This document shows positions 18,193-27,673 of a DNA stretch of 53,948 nucleotides, piece by piece (position 1 is the stretch's first letter; each line of letters begins with the position of its first letter). The stretch lies in assembly GCA_021776395.1 (NCBI GenBank), contig JAJFFZ010000187.1, forward strand, positions 1-53,948, read 5' to 3'. A program made the position numbers and the translations under genes. Below the pieces are notes generated by a model. That model was not told the origin of the DNA. It was given only the letters and a program-made list of their open reading frames with translations, and made no database searches. Source of the DNA: Hyphococcus sp. GTDB taxonomy: Bacteria > Pseudomonadota > Alphaproteobacteria > Caulobacterales > Parvularculaceae.

Positions 18193-18845
18193 ACCCCGAC
18201 GGGCGCTGCAATCTGCTCCAATATGCCAACCCTGACGCCGTCAAACACATATTGGGTCGATAGCGCCATCAGCAACATGCCCAGCAGGCGCGAGATTACA
18301 TTCATCCCGGTACGGCCTAACGCATCAGAGATTCTGCCCGCAAAAGCCATAATAAGAACCCCGGACAGCAGCACCACATAAGTCGCCGCGAGCGCGGCGC
18401 CCCGCTCTATCAGGCTTGCTTCCGGCTCGCCCATCAACAACATGATGGTGGCGATGGCGCCGGGGCCGGCCATGAGCGGAATGGCGAGCGGGAAAAAGGC
18501 GATATTCTCGCGCGCGGACGCTTTCGGGCCCGGCGTTTTTGCTTCCAGCTCGCCATCCGGCTCAAAGAACATCCGAAAGCCCATCAAGAACAGCAAGATG
18601 CCGCCGGCGGTGCGGAAGGCGGCCATGGATATGCCGAGATGGTGCAGCATGAAATTGCCGGCAAGGCCAAAGAAGGTCAAAAGGCAGGCGGCGATAAACC
18701 CCGCCTCCATGGCCACGCGCCGGCGTTGTTTGGTTTCTTCGCCACGGGTTAACGACGCATAGATCGGCGTCACCATGATCGGGTCGATCACGATAAAGAG
18801 CGTTACAAACGCGGCGAGAAAGGCGGAAGCAAATTCTATGATCAT
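18189..18845 (-). CDS. MarC-family integral membrane protein
   Basis: A 218-residue protein with about six membrane helices. Hallmarks of the MarC/UPF0056 family include FVTLFIVIDPIMVTPIYASL at the N-terminus, FRTAGGILLFLMGFRMF in the middle and PLAIPLMAGPGAIATIMLL later. Despite the name, the family is not shown to confer multidrug resistance, and its transport function remains uncertain. It is monocistronic, divergent from the lysK region. Confidence 0.92.
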   Translation of the reverse strand: MIIEFASAFLAAFVTLFIVIDPIMVTPIYASLTRGEETKQRRRVAMEAGFIAACLLTFFGLAGNFMLHHLGISMAAFRTAGGILLFLMGFRMFFEPDGELEAKTPGPKASARENIAFFPLAIPLMAGPGAIATIMLLMGEPEASLIERGAALAATYVVLLSGVLIMAFAGRISDALGRTGMNVISRLLGMLLMALSTQYVFDGVRVGILEQIAAPVGV

Positions 18846-18991
18846 AGCAAAGCTCTGGTTTAACGCTTACCTGCCGAACTGTGCAGGCGAGCGCAAGCTC
18901 ATTTTTAGCACAACAGTGTTGGATTGCGGAGATTGACCGTCCGGCGCTCCTCGCCCTAAACCACAAAAGCAACCCTTATGAAAGCAGTCCC

Positions 18992-20581
18992 ATGACCGCC
19001 CAACCGACCAAGAGCTTTACCCCGGCCGATGCTGAGGCCGCCAAATCCTGGCCGTTTCAGGAGGCGCGCCGCCTCGCCAAACGCATGGCGCGGGTGAAGA
19101 AGACCGGCCCGGTGATCTTTGAGACCGGTTACGGCCCTTCCGGCTTGCCGCATATCGGCACCTTTCAGGAGGTCGCCCGCACCACCATGGTGCGCCGGGC
19201 GTATGAGCTGCTGACCGGACATGAGACCAAACTGATCTCGTTTTCAGATGACATGGACGGGCTGCGCAAGGTCCCCGATAATATTCCTAACAAGGAGATG
19301 CTGGAGCGACATCTCCAGATGCCGCTGACAAAAGTGCCGGACCCGTTTGGCGGCGAGTATGAGAGTTTTGCGCATCACAATAATGCGCGGCTGCGCGCGT
19401 TTCTCGATCAGTTCGGGTTTGACTATGCGTTTCGTTCGTCAACGCAAGACTACGAGGCTGGTCTGTTTGATGCGGCGTTGATGCGGATGTTGGAAAAATA
19501 TGATGACGTGATGAACGTCATCTTGCCGACGATTGGCGATGATCGCAAAAAAACCTATTCGCCCATCCTGCCCATATCGCCGTCTACCGGCCGCGTCCTT
19601 TATGTGCCGATGCTGGAGCGCGATGCGGCGGCGGGCACGGTGGTTTTTGAAGATGAGAACGGCGAGCGCGTGAAGACCTCGGTTACTGGCGGCGCGGTGT
19701 AGCTGCTATGGAAAGCTGACTGGGCGGGGCGGTGGTTTGCGCTTGGCGTTGATTATGAGATGGCCGGCGAGGACCTCACGGAATCGACGAAACTGTCGTC
19801 GCGCATCTTGCGCATCCTTGGCGGCGAGCCGCCGGAAGGCTTCAACTACCAGCTATTTCTCGATGAGGCCGGCAAGAAAATATCAAAGTCCAAAGGCAAT
19901 GGCATTACTATCGATGAATGGCTTACCTATGCTTCGCCAGAGAGCTTGTCGCTCTATGTTTATCAAGCCCCGAAGAAAGCCAAACGGCTTTATTTCGACG
20001 TTATCCCGAAAGCGGCGGATGAATATTGGACATTCGTCAGCAAATATCGCGACCAGGACGGCGCCAAGGCGCTCGACAATCCGGCCTGGCATATTCACGG
20101 CGCTACGCCGCCCGCAGATACGCCGCCGGTGAGCTTTGCGTTACTGTTGAATTTGGTGAGCGCATCGGGTTCCGCTGACGCTCAGCTTTTGCATGGCTTT
20201 GTGAAAAAATACCGGCCCGACGCCAGCGACGCGGAGCTGAAAGCGACTGATGAGCTGATTAAATTTGCCGGCCGGTATTTTGACGACTTCATCAAGCCGC
20301 ACAAAAAATTCCGCCCGCCAACGGCGCAAGAGCGCGCCGGCCTTGAAATGCTCAGCGCCCGTCTTAAAGAGCTTGGCGACGGCGCTGATGAGGATGTTTA
20401 TCAAACGGCGGTGTTCGACGCCGGCAAGGCGCAGGATTATGAAAATATCCGCGACTGGTTCAAAGGCCTTTACGAGGTGGTCTTCGGCCAATCCGAAGGC
20501 CCGCGCATGGGCGCCTTCACCAAGGTGTTTGGCGCCAGCGAACTTGCAAAAATTATTGATGCGACCCTGATGCGAGAGTGA
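18992..20581 (+). pseudogene. lysK: Class I lysine--tRNA ligase interrupted by in-frame UAG
   Basis: The frame from ATG 18992 to the TGA at 20579 would encode 529 residues, the normal size for class I LysRS. It contains one TAG at 19700-19702 (codon 237). No frameshift is involved: both sides are in the same frame and both are well conserved. The N-terminal part has the HIGH-type motif (PHIGT, His54). The C-terminal part has KISKS at 296-300 and SKGNGITIDEWL. From memory, homologues read roughly KLQWKPDW where this gene reads stop-LLWKADW, so the TAG would replace a lysine codon (AAG to TAG). Possible explanations are a base-calling error, a real inactivating mutation with another LysRS elsewhere, or amber readthrough. 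Confidence 0.85.
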
Positions 20582-20584
20582 GTG

Positions 20585-20839
20585 ATGACAGTAATCGAAT
20601 TTTCGAATGAAGAGCGCGCCATCCTTGTTCAAAAAATCACAGCTTATGTGGCGACGGAACTAGGTCAGGAAATCGGTGATTTTGACGCCGGTTTCCTGCT
20701 TGATTTTGTTACCAAAGAGATCGGCCCATATTATTACAATCGCGGCCTTTATGACGCCCAAGCCTTACTCAGCAAGCGAATCGATGAGGTCGGCGAGGCG
20801 ATAATCGACCTTGAAAAGCCAACCGAGTTTTTAAAGTAG
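20585..20839 (+). CDS. DUF2164 family small protein
   Basis: An 84-residue soluble protein with the family signature FVTKEIGPYYYNRGLYDAQ and an acidic helical C-terminus. The ATG lies 3 bp after the lysK stop, so it is probably translated from the same mRNA. DUF2164 members are widespread in proteobacteria without a known role. Confidence 0.85.
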   Translation: MTVIEFSNEERAILVQKITAYVATELGQEIGDFDAGFLLDFVTKEIGPYYYNRGLYDAQALLSKRIDEVGEAIIDLEKPTEFLK

Positions 20840-20849
20840 CGTCGCCGGC

Positions 20850-21407
20850 TTACTCGATGCCGATTTGCCTGGCCCAGTCGGAATAGAGCCGTGTGCGCCG
20901 TTCCGCCATTTCGTCCTGGCTGGGCGGGTTTTCCGCGTAGCTAAAAGTCACCCCGGTTCCCTCGATGATGCGGTTCATATAGTTGAAAAGCGCCGCAACC
21001 TGCACGGCGTCAAACAGCGCGCGCTCAGACCAGCCGGCGTCATAGACCGCCTTCGCGTCGGCCGGCGTCAACTTTGACGGCAGGTCCTTGAGCTTAGCGA
21101 CATATTTAAGGAGCGGTTTCAGCTTTTCATCGACGCCTGAGCTGTCGATATTTTTCACCATCGCATCGATGACGGTCTCGTCAATGCCGAAGGCTTGCGC
21201 ATAAATTTTGTGCGACCCAAAGCAAAAACTGCAAGCGTTAAGGCCTGATGTAAAAGCGGCGATCAGTTCCCGTTCTGCAATGGTCAAGGGGCTGTCGCCG
21301 CGCAACAGGAGGTCGTGATAGGCAAGCACCGGCCTCACGCATTCGGGGAATTTCTTGTAAACATCGGAAAGATGCGGATTGTCCGGCAGGCTCGGAAACA
21401 GGGACAT
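20850..21407 (-). CDS. Carboxymuconolactone decarboxylase/AhpD-like peroxidase-family protein
   Basis: A 185-residue helical protein. The redox motif ACSFCFGSH (CxxC plus a downstream His) near residues 62-70 is characteristic of AhpD-like alkylhydroperoxidases. The segment before it, TIAERELIAAFTSGLN, is also typical. It probably reduces peroxides or acts on an unknown small molecule. The start at 21407 was preferred because the frame upstream does not look like the family; an ATG at 21419 would add four residues. It is followed (convergently) by DUF2164 10 bp away. Confidence 0.82.
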   Translation of the reverse strand: MSLFPSLPDNPHLSDVYKKFPECVRPVLAYHDLLLRGDSPLTIAERELIAAFTSGLNACSFCFGSHKIYAQAFGIDETVIDAMVKNIDSSGVDEKLKPLLKYVAKLKDLPSKLTPADAKAVYDAGWSERALFDAVQVAALFNYMNRIIEGTGVTFSYAENPPSQDEMAERRTRLYSDWARQIGIE

Positions 21408-21451
21408 GACTGATACCATTCTATTGAAAACTAAGACGATGAGCGCGTCGG

Positions 21452-21862
21452 CTAAAGCCGTTCTCCGGCCAGATAGCGGGCGACATCGATATAGTCGATG
21501 ACCAGCGAGGTTGCATCGGTGACAAAAACGGCGGCCAGCCATTTGCCTGACAGCGCTGACAGGCTCCATTGCTGGCGCCGCGACCACAGGTAAACCATCA
21601 GCGGCGTCCAGAACGCCACATGCGCCAGCCCCAAGATGCGCTGAAAGCCGAACTGGCCATAAAGCCAGCCCATGAACAGCGCCGCGGCGATAATCGCCCC
21701 CAGCACCCATTTCGCCTCCGGCCTGCGGATGAAAAGAACCGCGCCGGCGAAATTCACCAGCACCATCCAGCCGACCCAGGCTTGCAGCCATAGGGGTTGC
21801 ATCATGATCGCGGCGTTAAGCGATAGCGAGTCTGCGACGGTCGCCCCGATGAAATCCGGCAT
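21452..21862 (-). CDS. Four-helix membrane protein, unknown
   Basis: A 136-residue hydrophobic protein with about four membrane segments: residues 28-46, 53-68, 75-92 and a weaker one near 110. It has Trp-rich loops (QPLWLQAWVGWM) and a charged RRPEAKW turn. The first 18 residues are less certain; a start at the tandem methionines near residue 20 is possible. It lies 44 bp upstream of the AhpD-like gene in the same direction and may share its transcript. No family is recognised. Confidence 0.65.
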   Translation of the reverse strand: MPDFIGATVADSLSLNAAIMMQPLWLQAWVGWMVLVNFAGAVLFIRRPEAKWVLGAIIAAALFMGWLYGQFGFQRILGLAHVAFWTPLMVYLWSRRQQWSLSALSGKWLAAVFVTDATSLVIDYIDVARYLAGERL

Positions 21863-22513
21863 TATCGCCCCTTCCTGGTTGCGTATTATCGATCAATAAA
21901 CAAAGTTTGATTGTTTGTGAACGATCTTAGCAGTCATGGCGCCAGAGCGCTAATACGTCGTTTTTCGCGTGTCGAATCACCAGAACTTCTAACGTCACAG
22001 CAGAATTGTTTACCCATGCGGTGTGGCGTTTATTGTGAGAATTTTTTTCACTGCAAATTTGCGCCACTCATCAGCATCTTAAACCAATTGCGGCAAATGT
22101 TAGGCAAAGATCGGGACAAGTTGCAGTTCGCAAAGGCCGCATCTTGCTGTATATTTTCTGCATCGTTTTTGGAACACGAAACGAAATATTAGGGCCCTTT
22201 GCATTAACCTTGTTTTGCGCGCTGCGTATGGGCGCCGGGGACAGGTACATTAGCGTAGGGCGTATCGCGGGTAAGAGAGCGGAGAGCACGAAAGACAAAG
22301 CATTTTAACCGAATCGGCGAACGGCGAAATGACGTATCGATGTCACAATGAAGCGATCAACGGGCGGGAGCGATATTCCCGGCTTGCACGGTCTTGCTTC
22401 GCCGAGCGCAGACCCCACATCTTGTTCAAGGATTTTTTTGAAAAGGGTGGAACGGTAGCGATGTTTTGGCGCGCCTTAACCGGCGAAGGCGAGTTTGGCA
22501 AAAACGAAGGTGG
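21863..22513. other. Long upstream region of prkA; possible small RNA or leader
   Basis: This is part of a gap of about 740 bp between a leftward gene and prkA. The first 330 bp are A+T-richer and without coding signs. From about 22200 the sequence is purine-rich and can fold locally, for example GGTCT...AGACC around 22391-22415. It leads directly into the terminator at 22514-22544. A 40-codon ORF (22461-22583, MFWRALTGEG start) with a passable AGGGTGG site overlaps the terminator. This suggests either an independent small RNA or an attenuated 5' leader of the prkA operon. Confidence 0.35.
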
Positions 22514-22544
22514 GCGCTGGGTCATTACGACCGGCGCTTTTTTT
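22514..22544 (+). terminator. Intrinsic terminator just upstream of prkA
   Basis: GCGCTGGGTC (22514-22523) pairs with GACCGGCGC (22529-22537) with one bulged G, loop ATTAC, followed by seven T residues (22538-22544). It is 58 bp before the prkA start and oriented with it, so it must end a preceding RNA or act as an attenuator. Confidence 0.7.
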
Positions 22545-22601
22545 GTTTCCAATAGCGGCGGAATGCAAGGGTCCGGTGCGTAAACAGTGAGCGTGGCGAT
22601 T

Positions 22602-24551
22602 ATGATGGACGAAAATCTCGACATATTTGACGCTTTTTCAGAAAGCTATCAGCGGGTAAAGCAGGAGGCGATGAGCCTGCGCGATTACCTGCTCGCGGCG
22701 CGCGATGATCCGATGCTTTATGCCAGCGCGGCCGAACGCATGCTATCGGCGATCGGCGAGCCGGAGATGATCGATACGTCGAAGGACCCTCGCCTGGCGC
22801 GGATTTTCTTTAACCGCACGATCCGCCGCTATAAGGCTTTTGATGGGTTCTACGGCATGGAGGACACGACCGAACGTATCGTTTCATTCCTCCGCCACGC
22901 CGCGCAGGGCCTCGAAGAAAAACGCCAGATTCTTTATCTGCTCGGGCCGGTTGGCGGCGGCAAGTCATCGCTTGCCGAACGCCTTAAAGATTTGATGGAA
23001 ACCTATCCGATTTATGTGTTGAAGGCGGGCGATGAAATCTCGCCGGTGTTTGAAAGCCCGCTTGGTCTCTTCCAGTCAGACAAGTTGAAAAGCCTGCTCG
23101 AAGAAAAATACAATATCGAACAGCGCCGCCTCACTGGGTTGATGAGCCCCTGGGCGGTAAAACGCCTCGATGAATTTGGCGGGGATATTTCAAAATTCGA
23201 AGTCGTGCGCATGCTGCCGTCGAAGCTGCGCCAGATTGCGATTTCCAAAACCGAGCCGGGCGACGAAAACAACCAGGACATTTCCGCGCTGGTCGGCAAG
23301 GTTGATATTCGAAAACTTGAGCATTTCAGCCAGGACGATACCGACGCTTATTCCTATTCCGGCGGATTGTGCCGCTCCAATCAGGGGCTTTTGGAATTTG
23401 TCGAGATGTTCAAGGCGCCGATCAAAGTATTGCATCCGCTGCTCACCGCGACGCAAGAGAGCAACTATATCGGCACCGAAGCGCTGGGTCCCATCCCATT
23501 CCAGGGCATTATTCTGGCCCACTCCAATGAGAGCGAGTGGAAGCAGTTCCGCAATAACAAAAACAACGAAGCCTTCCTTGATCGGATTAACGTCATCAAG
23601 GTGCCCTATTCTCTGCGGGTGACCGAAGAGCGCAAGATTTATGAAAAACTTCTAGCAAGCTCGGAATTATCCGATGCGTCCTGCGCCCCGGAAACGCTCG
23701 GCTTGCTGGCGCGATTCTCGGTTCTGACGCGTCTTAAAGAACATGAAAATTCAAACCTTTATTCGAAGTTGCGGATCTATGACGGCGAAAAACTGAAAGA
23801 CACCGATCCCAAAGCCAAGTCGCATCAAGAATATCGCGACGCCGCCGGCATGGACGAAGGCATGGACGGCATATCGACGCGGTTTGCCTATAAAGTCCTG
23901 TCGGAAACGTTCAATTTTGACACCGACGAGGTTGCCGCCGATCCGGTGCATATGATGTATGTTTTGGAAACCGCCATCAAGCGCGAACAATTCCCCGACG
24001 AGACTGAAAAGAAATATCTCGATTTCATCAAGTCGGAATTGTCGCAGCGTTATGCTGACTTTATCGGCAAGGAAATTCAAAAAGCCTACCTTGAGAGCTA
24101 TGGCGAGTACGGACAAAACCTGTTTGACCGTTATATTTCCTATGCTGATGCATGGATTGAAGACCAGGACTTTAAAGACCCCGATACTGGCCAGCTGCTT
24201 GATCGGGGAACCCTGGATGGCGAGTTGTCAAAAATCGAAAAACCGGCGGGGATTGCAAACCCCAAAGACTTCCGCAACGAGGTTGTAAAATTCGCCTTGC
24301 GCGCCAGAGCCAATAATGAGGGCAACAATCCCGCCTGGACGTCCTATGAGAAGCTGCGCAACGTGATTGAAAAACGCATGTTCTCGCAAGTTGAGGATTT
24401 GCTCCCGGTTATTTCTTTCGACTCCCAGAAAGATTCCGACACTGCGGCCAAGCACGAAAATTTCGTCTCGCGCATGACCGAACGCGGGTATACGCCGCGT
24501 CAGGTGCGCCGACTTGTAGAGTGGTATATGCGCGTGAATAAGGCAGGATGA
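22602..24551 (+). CDS. prkA: PrkA family serine protein kinase (YeaG)
   Basis: A cytoplasmic AAA-type kinase/ATPase of about 649 residues, acting in starvation and stress responses. It has the Walker A motif GPVGGGKSS near residue 115, preceded by RHAAQGLEEKRQILYLL, the signature of the PrkA AAA domain, and a C-terminal kinase-like domain. Homologues begin near DIFDAFSESYQ, supporting a start at ATG 22602 or 22605 over the GTG at 22587. It heads the conserved three-gene set prkA-yeaH-spoVR. In E. coli and Pseudomonas this operon depends on stationary-phase or nitrogen control; here a terminator hairpin precedes it. Confidence 0.95.
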   Translation: MMDENLDIFDAFSESYQRVKQEAMSLRDYLLAARDDPMLYASAAERMLSAIGEPEMIDTSKDPRLARIFFNRTIRRYKAFDGFYGMEDTTERIVSFLRHAAQGLEEKRQILYLLGPVGGGKSSLAERLKDLMETYPIYVLKAGDEISPVFESPLGLFQSDKLKSLLEEKYNIEQRRLTGLMSPWAVKRLDEFGGDISKFEVVRMLPSKLRQIAISKTEPGDENNQDISALVGKVDIRKLEHFSQDDTDAYSYSGGLCRSNQGLLEFVEMFKAPIKVLHPLLTATQESNYIGTEALGPIPFQGIILAHSNESEWKQFRNNKNNEAFLDRINVIKVPYSLRVTEERKIYEKLLASSELSDASCAPETLGLLARFSVLTRLKEHENSNLYSKLRIYDGEKLKDTDPKAKSHQEYRDAAGMDEGMDGISTRFAYKVLSETFNFDTDEVAADPVHMMYVLETAIKREQFPDETEKKYLDFIKSELSQRYADFIGKEIQKAYLESYGEYGQNLFDRYISYADAWIEDQDFKDPDTGQLLDRGTLDGELSKIEKPAGIANPKDFRNEVVKFALRARANNEGNNPAWTSYEKLRNVIEKRMFSQVEDLLPVISFDSQKDSDTAAKHENFVSRMTERGYTPRQVRRLVEWYMRVNKAG

Positions 24552-24629
24552 TAATAGGGATTAGGGTTTCGAGATTGGGGATGCGTGAGAACAACCCGAT
24601 CCCGGCCCCTTAAATCCCTGGAACCGAAT

Positions 24630-25952
24630 ATGGCCTTTTCTCATTTCATTGATCGGCGCAAAAACCCTAAAGGGAAATCGCTCGGCAATCGCCAGCGTTT
24701 CCTCAAACGCGCGCGGGCGCAAATCAAAGAAGCGGTGAATAAATCCTTGCGCGACCGGTCGTTGAAGGAAATTGAAAAAGGCGAAAAGATTTCGATACCG
24801 TCGAAATCAACAGCCGAGCCGCGCTTTCGCCTCGATCCGGAAACCGGCAAGCGCGAAATGGTGCATCCCGGCAACAAGGAATTCGGCAAAGGCGACAAGA
24901 TTAAAAAACCGCCCAAAGGCGGCGGCAAGGGCAAGGGAAAGAAGGCTAGCACTGATGGCGACGGCGAAGACGCCTTTCAGTTCACGCTGACGCAGGACGA
25001 ATTCCTCGACATTTTCTTTGAAGATTTGGAGCTGCCGAACCTTGTCAAGCGCTCGCTTAAAGAAATCAAAGCAACGGCCTATAAGCGCGCGGGCATTACC
25101 GTTTCCGGCTCGCCCACCAATATGAATTTAATCCGCACCATGCGCAACGCCCATGGCCGGCGCCTGGCGCTGCATCGCCCCTCGACCCGGGAGATGAACG
25201 AGTTGAAAGAAGGTCTGTTTGCGCTTGAGCGCATTGCGCAGCCAAGCGACGAAGAAATAGCGCTAAGAAAAGACATCATCGCAAAGCTGGAAGCGATGGA
25301 GAGCCGGCGCCGCTGGGCGCCGTTCATCGACCCGCTCGATGTGCGCTTTAACGCCTATGAGCCAACGCCGGTGGAAACTACCGCCGCGGTTATGTTCTGC
25401 CTTATGGATGTCTCGGGCTCCATGGGCGAGCGCGAAAAAGATCTCGCCAAGCGGTTTTACATGCTGCTCTATCTGTTCTTGAAACGCCGCTATGAGCGCG
25501 TTGAAATTGTGTTTATTCGCCACACCCACCACGCAGAAGAGGTCGACGAAGAAACGTTTTTCTATTCGCGCCAGTCCGGCGGCACGGTGGTGTCGACCGC
25601 GCTTGATAAAATGCTCGAAGTCCAGCGCGCTCGGTTTGCCGCCCATGAATGGAATATTTATGTTGCGCAAGCGTCAGTCGGGTTCACGCAATCGGGCGAC
25701 GCCAAACGCTGTGTTGAGATTTTAAACGAGGCCATCATGCCGATTTCTCAATATTACGCCTATATCGAAATTCTCGACGAGCGCGAGCTGGAAGTGTTTT
25801 CAAACGAGGATTCCGGCGCGGAGCTGTGGCGCGCCTATCGGACATTCGCGCCAGCCTGGGATAATTTTGCGCAAACCCGCATCGCCAGGCCGCAAGATAT
25901 ATTTCCGGTGTTCCGTGAGCTGTTTTCAAAAAACAAACGCGAGGCGGCGTGA
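24630..25952 (+). CDS. yeaH: YeaH/YhbH (UPF0229, DUF444) family protein
   Basis: A 440-residue protein. The N-terminal third is basic and low-complexity (FIDRRKNPKGKS, then GKGDKIKKPPKGGGKGKGK). The C-terminal half resembles a von Willebrand factor A domain with the MIDAS-like motif DVSGSMGE near residue 268. It is a constant partner of PrkA and SpoVR and probably acts with the kinase; the biochemistry is not settled. The start at 24630 gives the family-typical MAFSHFIDRR; the reading frame upstream of it is not conserved-looking. The stop overlaps the spoVR ATG. Confidence 0.93.
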   Translation: MAFSHFIDRRKNPKGKSLGNRQRFLKRARAQIKEAVNKSLRDRSLKEIEKGEKISIPSKSTAEPRFRLDPETGKREMVHPGNKEFGKGDKIKKPPKGGGKGKGKKASTDGDGEDAFQFTLTQDEFLDIFFEDLELPNLVKRSLKEIKATAYKRAGITVSGSPTNMNLIRTMRNAHGRRLALHRPSTREMNELKEGLFALERIAQPSDEEIALRKDIIAKLEAMESRRRWAPFIDPLDVRFNAYEPTPVETTAAVMFCLMDVSGSMGEREKDLAKRFYMLLYLFLKRRYERVEIVFIRHTHHAEEVDEETFFYSRQSGGTVVSTALDKMLEVQRARFAAHEWNIYVAQASVGFTQSGDAKRCVEILNEAIMPISQYYAYIEILDERELEVFSNEDSGAELWRAYRTFAPAWDNFAQTRIARPQDIFPVFRELFSKNKREAA

Positions 25953-27445
25953 TGGAAGCGGCGGTTGAAAAACAGAGCCTCATCTTCGATGACGCCGATT
26001 GGGATTTTGACGTCCTTCAGCGCACGCTTGAAGCGATTGAAGAGATTGCGCTTAACGATCTAAAACTCGATATCTACCCAAACCAGATCGAGATCATTTC
26101 CTCTGAACAAATGCTCGACGCCTATTCGTCACACGGCATGCCATTGATGTATAAGCACTGGTCGTTCGGCAAGCATTTCGCGCGCGACCAGATGATGTAT
26201 CAAAAAGGCTATTCCGGCTTAGCTTATGAAATCGTCATCAATTCCAATCCTTGCATCGCTTATCTGATGGAAGAAAACACCATGGCCATGCAGGCGCTGG
26301 TGATGGCGCATGCGTCTTTCGGGCATAATCATTTTTTCAAGAACAATTATCTCTTTCGTCAGTGGACGGATGCAGAAGGCATCTTGCCCTATCTCGACTT
26401 TGCGAAAAAGTATATCGCTAAATGCGAGGATGAATATGGGTTTGAGGAGGTTGAAGCGATCCTTGACGCCTCGCACGCGTTGATGGACCAGGGCGTTTTT
26501 CGCTACTCCCGCCCGCCGCGGCTTTCTGATGCGGATCGGATGGCGAAACTGGCCGCGCGCGCCGAACATGAAGAGCTGACCTTTAACGACATCTGGCGCA
26601 CTCTGCCGAACACGGAAGAAGACGAAGAGGAAAAAGAAGAGCGCCAGGCCGAAGTGCGCAACATCAAGCTGCCGGAAGAAAACCTTCTTTATTTCATTGA
26701 AAAAGCCTCACCGGTGTTGCGCCCATGGCAGCGCGAGCTGGTTCGGATTGTGCGCAATGTGGCGCAATATTTCTATCCGCAGAAACAGACCAAGGTGATG
26801 AACGAAGGCTGCGCAACCTTCGTGCATCATTACATTATGATGGAGCTATATAATCGCGGCGCCATAGGCGAGGGCGCCATTTTGGAATTTCTGCATTCGC
26901 ATTCATCAGTAGTGTTCCAGCCGGATTTCGACGATCCGCGCTATTCCGGGCTTAACCCTTACGCGCTTGGTTTTGCGATGATGCAAGACATCAAGCGGAT
27001 ATGCGAAGAGCCCAAAGCCGAAGACCGCGAGTGGTTTCCGGAGATTGCAGGCTCGGGCGACTGGCGCGAAATTTTGAAAGACGCCTGGGCCAATTACCGC
27101 GATGAAAGCTTTATTCTACAATATTTGTCGCCAAAAATAATGCGCGATTTTCATCTCTTCGCGATTGCCGACAACGCCAAAGAAACCCATGTGGAAGTTT
27201 CCGCCATTCATGATGATCTGGGCTACAGACGGGTGCGCGAACGCCTGGCGGCGATGTATGATATCGGCATGCATGAGCCAAATATTCAAGTCATCGCCGC
27301 GGCGTTGGAAGGCGATCGCAAATTGACGCTGCAACATAGAGTGCATGACGGCCGCAAATTGAACGAAGATACAAAAGACGTAATCCTCACCCATATTGAG
27401 ACTTTGTGGGGGCACGAAGTAAAGCTCGAAGAAACAGACGCTTAG
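25952..27445 (+). CDS. SpoVR family protein (YcgB)
   Basis: A 497-residue cytoplasmic protein of the SpoVR/YcgB family, named for a Bacillus sporulation-cortex gene but widespread in non-sporulating proteobacteria. Family-typical stretches include PLMYKHWSFGKHF, GYSGLAYEIVINSNPCIAYL, and MNEGCATFVHHYIM with many conserved His/Glu. The ATG overlaps the yeaH stop (TGATG), so translation is coupled. It completes the prkA-yeaH-spoVR stress operon. Confidence 0.95.
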   Translation: MEAAVEKQSLIFDDADWDFDVLQRTLEAIEEIALNDLKLDIYPNQIEIISSEQMLDAYSSHGMPLMYKHWSFGKHFARDQMMYQKGYSGLAYEIVINSNPCIAYLMEENTMAMQALVMAHASFGHNHFFKNNYLFRQWTDAEGILPYLDFAKKYIAKCEDEYGFEEVEAILDASHALMDQGVFRYSRPPRLSDADRMAKLAARAEHEELTFNDIWRTLPNTEEDEEEKEERQAEVRNIKLPEENLLYFIEKASPVLRPWQRELVRIVRNVAQYFYPQKQTKVMNEGCATFVHHYIMMELYNRGAIGEGAILEFLHSHSSVVFQPDFDDPRYSGLNPYALGFAMMQDIKRICEEPKAEDREWFPEIAGSGDWREILKDAWANYRDESFILQYLSPKIMRDFHLFAIADNAKETHVEVSAIHDDLGYRRVRERLAAMYDIGMHEPNIQVIAAALEGDRKLTLQHRVHDGRKLNEDTKDVILTHIETLWGHEVKLEETDA

Positions 27446-27673
27446 GGCGCCCTATACGCGAATGCCGGGGGCTGTTGCGGCGCAAGATTTACATAAACCT
27501 TCATGTGTGAAAAGCTTCGCCTGGTGGGGCGAGATCTGGATGCTGAACGTTTTGTAACGGCGTCTGTATTTATTGGTTCAATCTAATTTATCCGCACCCA
27601 TATTGACGCCAGCGATATGCTGGCAATCGTTGCGTATTCATGCATGTGAACAACTCACTCAAAGAGGTGTATT

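Noticed and set aside
19703-20581. Separate independent gene for the second half of lysK
   Set aside because: The frame continues without shift across the TAG and the C-terminal half lacks its own good start site; it is the same gene.
22461-22583. 40-codon ORF upstream of prkA as a real gene
   Set aside because: It overlaps a strong terminator and has only a passable ribosome site, so it is reported as part of a leader and not as a gene.
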